Shown here one piece after another: positions 59,738-64,000 of a DNA stretch of 64,000 bases. The position numbers and the translations under genes are program-made. Numbering within the stretch: position 1 is the first letter of the stretch; each line of letters begins with the position of its first letter. The stretch comes from Rhizobiaceae bacterium (GTDB taxonomy: Bacteria; Pseudomonadota; Alphaproteobacteria; Rhizobiales; Rhizobiaceae): contig JAMLJC010000001.1 of NCBI GenBank assembly GCA_023953845.1, positions 620,001-684,000 of the forward strand. Direction: 5' to 3'. The notes below the pieces were generated by a model that searched no databases, was not told where the DNA came from, and saw only the letters and a list, made by a program, of their open reading frames with translations.

Positions 59738-61393
59738 ATGAACGATAGAGAAAGACGAGATTTTCAGGCCGGCCTCGCAGCCGAGGTTGATGCCTTCATG
59801 CGCGGCGAGAACACGCGGCGCGATTTCATCAAATTGTTCGGACAGGCCACGGGCATGATCGCCGCGTCAGGCCCCATACTGGGCATGCTGACGGACTGGG
59901 CGGTGGCGCAGCAGCAGGCCGAGCTCGCCGATCCGTCGACGCCGCTCGGCAAGGCGCAGGCGGCGGCGCTGGAAGCATCGACCAAGGGACCGGAGGACGG
60001 CTCCGCCTTCAAGGCCGTGCAGGCGGCCAAGCAATATTCCGGCGTGACGCTCAACATGACGTCGGAAGCAGGACTTCAGGCTCTCGATCCGCGCAACTTC
60101 AGCGGTCCGCTGTGGGAGCAGCTGACCGGCATCAAGCTCAACGCGGTCGAGCTCTCCTGGCCGGACCTCTATTCGAAATCGGTCGCCGAGCATATCGCGA
60201 CTTCGGGCGCCTATGACGTCCTCGACGTCGCGCCGATGTGGACCCCCTCGCTCGCCGATGGCGGCGTGATCCAGCCGCTGGACGACTATATCGCGAAGTT
60301 CATGAACACGGCGGACATGGACGACTTCCATCCGCTGTACAAGGCGCTGCCCACCTACAAGGGCAAGATCTGGGGCTTCTTCGACGATGGCGACATGTTC
60401 GCGCTCTACTATCGCAAGGACATCTTCGAGGACCCGAAGCTCAAGGACGCCTACAAGGCCAAGTTCAATGCCGAACTGGCGCCGCCGACGACCTGGAAGG
60501 AATACAACCAGATCGCGCAGTTCATCACCGACCAGCTGGCGCCGAACGTTTACGGCGCGGGCCACTTCCGCAAGGCCGGCAGCCCCGGCAACCAGTTCGA
60601 CTTCCTGCAGCAGTTCCGCGCGAATGGCGGCAAGCTGTTCGACGACAACATGAAGGCGCAGCTGGCTTCCGATGCGGGTGTCGCCACGCTGCAAAGCATG
60701 ATCGAGTCGAACAAGGCGTCTATGCCGGGCAACAACGAGCTCGACGCCGTGTCGCTCTGGGCAGCCTTCCTCACCGGCAAGGTGGCGATGATCTACTCGT
60801 GGCCGCCGTCGGGACGCATGGCCGCCAACTACTCGCAGAGTGCGGCGGCGATCAACTTCATCCCGAAGTCGGAAATCGCCGGCAAGGTCGGCTACGCCGT
60901 CGTGCCGGGCAATCCGGAGCACGCGACCGGCTTCAACAAGGCGTTGACGGCGGATTCGGCCAATCCGGAAGCGGCCTATCTGCTGATGCAGTGGATGGTC
61001 TCTCCGCCAGTGTCGCTCGCCCGCGTCATGCTGCCCTACGCGCTGCGCGATCCATATCGCCTGTCGCACTACAAGTCCGATCTCTACGGCGAACTCTTCC
61101 CGAGCGCGAAGGAATATCTGGCCAACCTCTGCAACTCGGCCAATGTCGGTCTGCTCGATCCGATCATGCCGGGCGCGCAGGACTACTTCCTGAGCATCGA
61201 CCGGATGTGCACGGCCGTCTGGGCGGGCGCGGACCCGAAGGCCTCGCTCGAAACGGCCGCGAACGAGTTCGACGCGACGACCGAAAGGCTCGGCGTCGAC
61301 GCGCAGAAGGGCTTCTATACCGAGTTCCTGAAGCTGCCCGGCGCGACGGCCGACAACACCGTCGAAAAGCTCGGCATGGCCGTCAAGCTCTGA
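59738..61393 (+). CDS. ABC sugar transporter substrate-binding protein (CUT1 type), Tat-exported
   Basis: A 551-residue binding protein, longer than usual for the family (about 420) owing to an extended N-terminus. A twin-arginine signal, TRRDFIKLFGQATGMIAASG, starts near residue 27. GFFDDGDMFALYYRKDIFED, PPTTWKEYNQIAQ and KVAMIYSWPPSGRMAA are typical of carbohydrate receptors. ATG 59738 follows GGGAGGAG. It heads the transporter part of the rightward operon. The ligand may be apionate, apiose or another sugar acid. Confidence 0.9.
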   Translation: MNDRERRDFQAGLAAEVDAFMRGENTRRDFIKLFGQATGMIAASGPILGMLTDWAVAQQQAELADPSTPLGKAQAAALEASTKGPEDGSAFKAVQAAKQYSGVTLNMTSEAGLQALDPRNFSGPLWEQLTGIKLNAVELSWPDLYSKSVAEHIATSGAYDVLDVAPMWTPSLADGGVIQPLDDYIAKFMNTADMDDFHPLYKALPTYKGKIWGFFDDGDMFALYYRKDIFEDPKLKDAYKAKFNAELAPPTTWKEYNQIAQFITDQLAPNVYGAGHFRKAGSPGNQFDFLQQFRANGGKLFDDNMKAQLASDAGVATLQSMIESNKASMPGNNELDAVSLWAAFLTGKVAMIYSWPPSGRMAANYSQSAAAINFIPKSEIAGKVGYAVVPGNPEHATGFNKALTADSANPEAAYLLMQWMVSPPVSLARVMLPYALRDPYRLSHYKSDLYGELFPSAKEYLANLCNSANVGLLDPIMPGAQDYFLSIDRMCTAVWAGADPKASLETAANEFDATTERLGVDAQKGFYTEFLKLPGATADNTVEKLGMAVKL

Positions 61394-61404
61394 CCTTCAT
61401 GCAG

Positions 61405-61435
61405 CGACCGGCCGGCGCATTCCGCCGGCCGGTCG
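61405..61435 (+). terminator. Strong intercistronic hairpin after the binding-protein gene
   Basis: CGACCGGCCGGCG pairs perfectly with CGCCGGCCGGTCG (13 bp) around a 5-base loop. There is no T-tract, and the permease gene follows 67 bp later in the same direction. It more likely stabilises or partly terminates the binding-protein message, a usual way to make that subunit in excess. Confidence 0.65.
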
Positions 61436-61502
61436 TGGTGTTTCACAGGCTGAGCGGCGCTCACGCGCCTGCTTCGAGTTCCATACGAAAGAGCGACACG
61501 GC

Positions 61503-62450
61503 ATGTCCAACGGGAATGCGGCGACGATTTCGATGATGGCGGCGGCCGGAGCCCCGGCGAGGCAGTCCGCCTTTTCGGCCTGGGCGGACCGTCATTTCAA
61601 ATGGATACTGGTCGCACCGGCCGTTCTGCTGATCCTGGCCCTGTCGATCTATCCGCTTCTGTTTTCGCTCGTCGTCTCGTTCATCAACTACGATTTCCAG
61701 GTGCCCGGCCATGCCTTTGTCGGGCTGAAGAACTTTTCGATGGTGGTCTTCGACCCCGTCGCGCGCTGGTCGCTCCTGCTGACCGCGATCCTGTCGGCCG
61801 TCAATGTCGCGATCGAGTTCGCGCTCGGCTTGCTCGTTGCGCTCAGCATGGTGCGCAATTTCCGGGGTCGCGGCCTCGTCATGTCGATCCTGATCGTGCC
61901 GCTGTTCATCAGCCCGGTCATCGTCGGGCAGGCCTGGACGCTTCTGCTGCAAAGGCCGTTCGGTCCGACCAATTACATCCTCAGCCAGTTGCTCGGCTAC
62001 GACGTGACCATCGGCTGGCTGACTGAGAGCCCGTGGCTCTACATCTCCCTGATCATCGCCGACGTCTGGCAGTGGACGCCCTTCATGTTCGTCATATTGC
62101 TTGCCGGGCTCACCTCGATCCCACCCAATCTCTACGAGGCGGCTGAGCTCGACGGCGTCAACGCCTGGCAGGCTTTCTGGGCGATCACGGTGCCCCACCT
62201 CGCGCCGATGATGATGCTCGCCATCACTTTCCGGCTGCTCGACGCGATCCGCATGTTCGACACGATCTTTATCATGACCGGAGGCGGGCCGGGCACACAG
62301 ACCTACACCGCCTCCTACTATCTCTACACGGTCGGCTTCACGCAGTTCCACCTGTCGCAGGCGACGGCGGGAAGCTGGCTTTTCCTGATCTTCACCGCAA
62401 TCGTCGTGACACTTCTGGTCAGGCGGTTGCTCAAGCCGGAGCAGCGCTGA
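61503..62450 (+). CDS. ABC sugar transporter permease (CUT1 type, MalF/UgpA-like)
   Basis: A 315-residue permease with six predicted membrane segments, the first at WILVAPAVLLILALSIYPLL. The periplasmic and membrane core is LIVPLFISPVIVGQAWTLLL, and the cytoplasmic EAA loop is EAAELDGVNAWQAFWAITVP. ATG 61503 lacks a strong ribosome site. The stop and the next gene's start overlap (TGATG). Confidence 0.93.
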   Translation: MSNGNAATISMMAAAGAPARQSAFSAWADRHFKWILVAPAVLLILALSIYPLLFSLVVSFINYDFQVPGHAFVGLKNFSMVVFDPVARWSLLLTAILSAVNVAIEFALGLLVALSMVRNFRGRGLVMSILIVPLFISPVIVGQAWTLLLQRPFGPTNYILSQLLGYDVTIGWLTESPWLYISLIIADVWQWTPFMFVILLAGLTSIPPNLYEAAELDGVNAWQAFWAITVPHLAPMMMLAITFRLLDAIRMFDTIFIMTGGGPGTQTYTASYYLYTVGFTQFHLSQATAGSWLFLIFTAIVVTLLVRRLLKPEQR

Positions 62451-63301
62451 TGTCGTCCGTCACGCCTCCCGTCCGCAGGAGGAAACACCGCTCGATTCCT
62501 GTCGGGCGCATCCTGCTGCTCGGCTTTTTCCTGATCTTCGTGCTCGTTCCGCTCTACTGGATGTTCAATACGTCTATCAAACCGAGCGACGACTACCTGG
62601 CCATCCCGCCGGTCTGGTTTCCGGAGCATCCGACGCTCATCCACTACTGGGCCGCGCTTTTCACCTATCGGGGCTTCGACGGCCTGGTAAACAGCATCAT
62701 CGTCTCGCTGTCGGCCACCGCGCTCTCGGCGCTTCTGGGCACGCTGATGGCCTACAGTCTGGCGCGCTTCAACACCGGCGGCCAGCACCTCTCCTTCTGG
62801 GTCCTGTCGCAACGCTTCCTGCCGCCCATCGGCATCGTGCTGCCGATCTTTCTCATCTATCGCAATATCGGCATCTACGACACGCGCTTCGGCCTGATCA
62901 TCGCCTATACGGTGTTCACGCTGCCGGTTTCCGTCTGGATGATGTTCGCCTATTTCCGCCAGATGCCGAGTTCCATGGAGGAAGCGGCGCTGGTCGACGG
63001 CTGGACACGATGGGGAGCGTTCTGGCGGGTTGCCGTGCCGCTTGCCGCGCCGGGCATCGTGGCGGCGGCGGTGTTCGCCTTCATCGCCTGCTGGACCGAG
63101 TTCTTCTTTGCGCTGCTCCTGACGAGCAGACATGCCTTCACGCTGCCCACCGTCTTCCGCGCCTTCATCGGCTTCCAGGGCGCGCAGTACGGCGAGGCGG
63201 CGGCTCTGGCGATCGTCTCACTGGTTCCGTCCATCGCGCTCGGCGTGCTGGCCCAGAAACATCTCGTGCGCGGGCTGACGCTCGGCGCCGTCCGCGGTTA
63301 G
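62450..63301 (+). CDS. ABC sugar transporter permease (CUT1 type, MalG/UgpE-like)
   Basis: A 283-residue permease with a first helix at ILLLGFFLIFVLVPLYWMFN. The MalG-type LSQRFLPPIGIVLPIFLIY segment and EAALVDGWTRWGAFWRVAVP EAA loop contact the ATPase. It begins with ATG 62450, sharing a base with the upstream stop, so the two permeases are translated together. Confidence 0.93.
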   Translation: MSSVTPPVRRRKHRSIPVGRILLLGFFLIFVLVPLYWMFNTSIKPSDDYLAIPPVWFPEHPTLIHYWAALFTYRGFDGLVNSIIVSLSATALSALLGTLMAYSLARFNTGGQHLSFWVLSQRFLPPIGIVLPIFLIYRNIGIYDTRFGLIIAYTVFTLPVSVWMMFAYFRQMPSSMEEAALVDGWTRWGAFWRVAVPLAAPGIVAAAVFAFIACWTEFFFALLLTSRHAFTLPTVFRAFIGFQGAQYGEAAALAIVSLVPSIALGVLAQKHLVRGLTLGAVRG

Positions 63302-63310
63302 GAGAATGAC

Positions 63311-64000
63311 GTGGCAGACGTAAGGATTTCCGCGCTCCACAAGCACTACGGGACATTTCACGCGGTACGGGGCATCGATCTGGCCATACGCGACGGCGAG
63401 TTCACGGTGCTCGTCGGGCCGTCCGGCTGCGGCAAGAGTACGTTGCTGCGGATGATCGCAGGTCTGGAAGAGATTTCCGACGGTACGGTCGAGATCGGTG
63501 GCGAGGTGGTCAACGATCTGCGGCCGCGCGACCGGGACGTGGCGATGGTGTTCCAGGACTATGCGCTCTATCCGCACATGACCGTGGCGAAGAATATCGG
63601 CTTCGGGCTCAAGGCCCGCAAGATGCCGCCCGCCGAGATAGAATCGCGGGTCAATCAGGCGGCGAGGATGCTCGGCATCACGCCCCTGCTCGACCGCTAT
63701 CCGCGCCAGCTTTCCGGCGGGCAGCGCCAGCGCGTCGCCATCGGCCGGGCGATCGTGCGCAATCCGCGTATCTTCCTGTTCGACGAGCCGCTTTCGAACC
63801 TCGACGCACAGCTGCGGGACGAGATGCGCGGCGAGATCAAGCGGCTTCATCAGGACATCTCCACGACGATGATCTACGTCACGCACGACCAGATCGAGGC
63901 GATGACGCTTGCCGACAGGATCGTGCTGATGCGCGACGGCATCATCGAACAGCAGGGCGCTCCGCTCGATCTCTTCGAGAGACCCGCCTCAACCTTCGTC
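63311..64000 (+). CDS. ABC sugar transporter ATP-binding protein (MsmK/UgpC type), C-terminus outside window
   Basis: The first 230 residues of a CUT1 ATPase. Walker A is GPSGCGKSTLLRMIAGL, the Q-loop VFQDYALYPHMTV, the signature LSGGQRQRVAIGRAI, Walker B LFDEPLSNLD and the H-loop VTHDQIEAM. The start is GTG 63311, eight bases after AGGAG; an ATG five bases earlier hits a stop after five codons. The regulatory C-terminal domain lies beyond the right edge. Confidence 0.93.
   Translation, partial: MADVRISALHKHYGTFHAVRGIDLAIRDGEFTVLVGPSGCGKSTLLRMIAGLEEISDGTVEIGGEVVNDLRPRDRDVAMVFQDYALYPHMTVAKNIGFGLKARKMPPAEIESRVNQAARMLGITPLLDRYPRQLSGGQRQRVAIGRAIVRNPRIFLFDEPLSNLDAQLRDEMRGEIKRLHQDISTTMIYVTHDQIEAMTLADRIVLMRDGIIEQQGAPLDLFERPASTFV

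Noticed and set aside
1..64000. CRISPR arrays, tRNA/rRNA genes, insertion sequences or prophage
   Set aside because: Reading both strands I found no regularly spaced repeats, no cloverleaf or rRNA-like sequences, and no transposase, integrase or phage structural motifs.

Overview
The window is GC-rich, densely packed chromosomal DNA that looks like a metabolically versatile alphaproteobacterium, most likely in the Hyphomicrobiales (Phyllobacteriaceae/Rhizobiaceae type). This placement is an inference. It rests on the many ABC importers next to catabolic operons, the fused NarK1-NarK2 beside narGHJI, a DUF3606 protein, and the style of the IclR, LacI, GntR and Rrf2 regulators. I saw no tRNA, rRNA, CRISPR array, transposase or phage gene.

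Region 1 (1-14.4 kb): a PLP trans-sulfuration enzyme cut by the left edge, a PYROXD2-like FAD oxidoreductase, an IclR regulator, a GcvT-like folate protein, and a complete dipeptide-type ABC importer (double ATPase, DppC, DppB, Tat-exported binding protein). Divergent from these are an M14-type zinc carboxypeptidase-like protein, an SDR dehydrogenase and a GMC oxidoreductase. The substrate is unknown; an amino-acid derivative or N-acyl/peptide-like compound fits best.

Region 2 (14.4-28.4 kb): ten genes run leftward from 27024 to 14428 with small gaps or overlaps and look like one operon. They encode a PotD/A/BC-type importer with fused permeases, an aldose mutarotase, a second PYROXD2-like protein, two SDRs, an RraA-type aldolase-like protein, a GMC dehydrogenase and an IlvD/Edd sugar-acid dehydratase. 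A divergent LacI regulator faces the operon across two near-identical operator-like sites. Together they read as an oxidative, non-phosphorylative sugar or sugar-acid pathway.

Region 3 (28.4-34.4 kb): an IclR regulator flanked by related inverted repeats, then a PLP decarboxylase and cysteine-synthase-like pair divergent from a SARP/BTAD-type regulator with TPRs.

Region 4 (34.4-49.6 kb): anaerobic nitrate respiration: narK1K2 fusion, narGHJI, a parvulin isomerase, moeA and a DUF2478 gene, all leftward from a promoter with a perfect FNR-type box. A divergent cluster-less CRP/FNR regulator, an Rrf2 regulator and an FAD/NAD(P)-binding protein follow.

Region 5 (49.6-52.2 kb): a short luciferase-like flavin monooxygenase preceded by an unlisted 51-residue ORF with a strong ribosome binding site, a small lipoprotein, a DUF3606 protein and a LysE exporter.

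Region 6 (52.2-64 kb): a D-apionate catabolic module (apnO, oiaK and the RuBisCO-like oiaX) with two NanR-like GntR regulators and three matching direct-repeat operators. An adjoining operon carries an ABM-domain protein, an HpcH/HpaI aldolase, a 2-hydroxyacid dehydrogenase and a CUT1-type ABC importer whose ATPase runs off the right edge.
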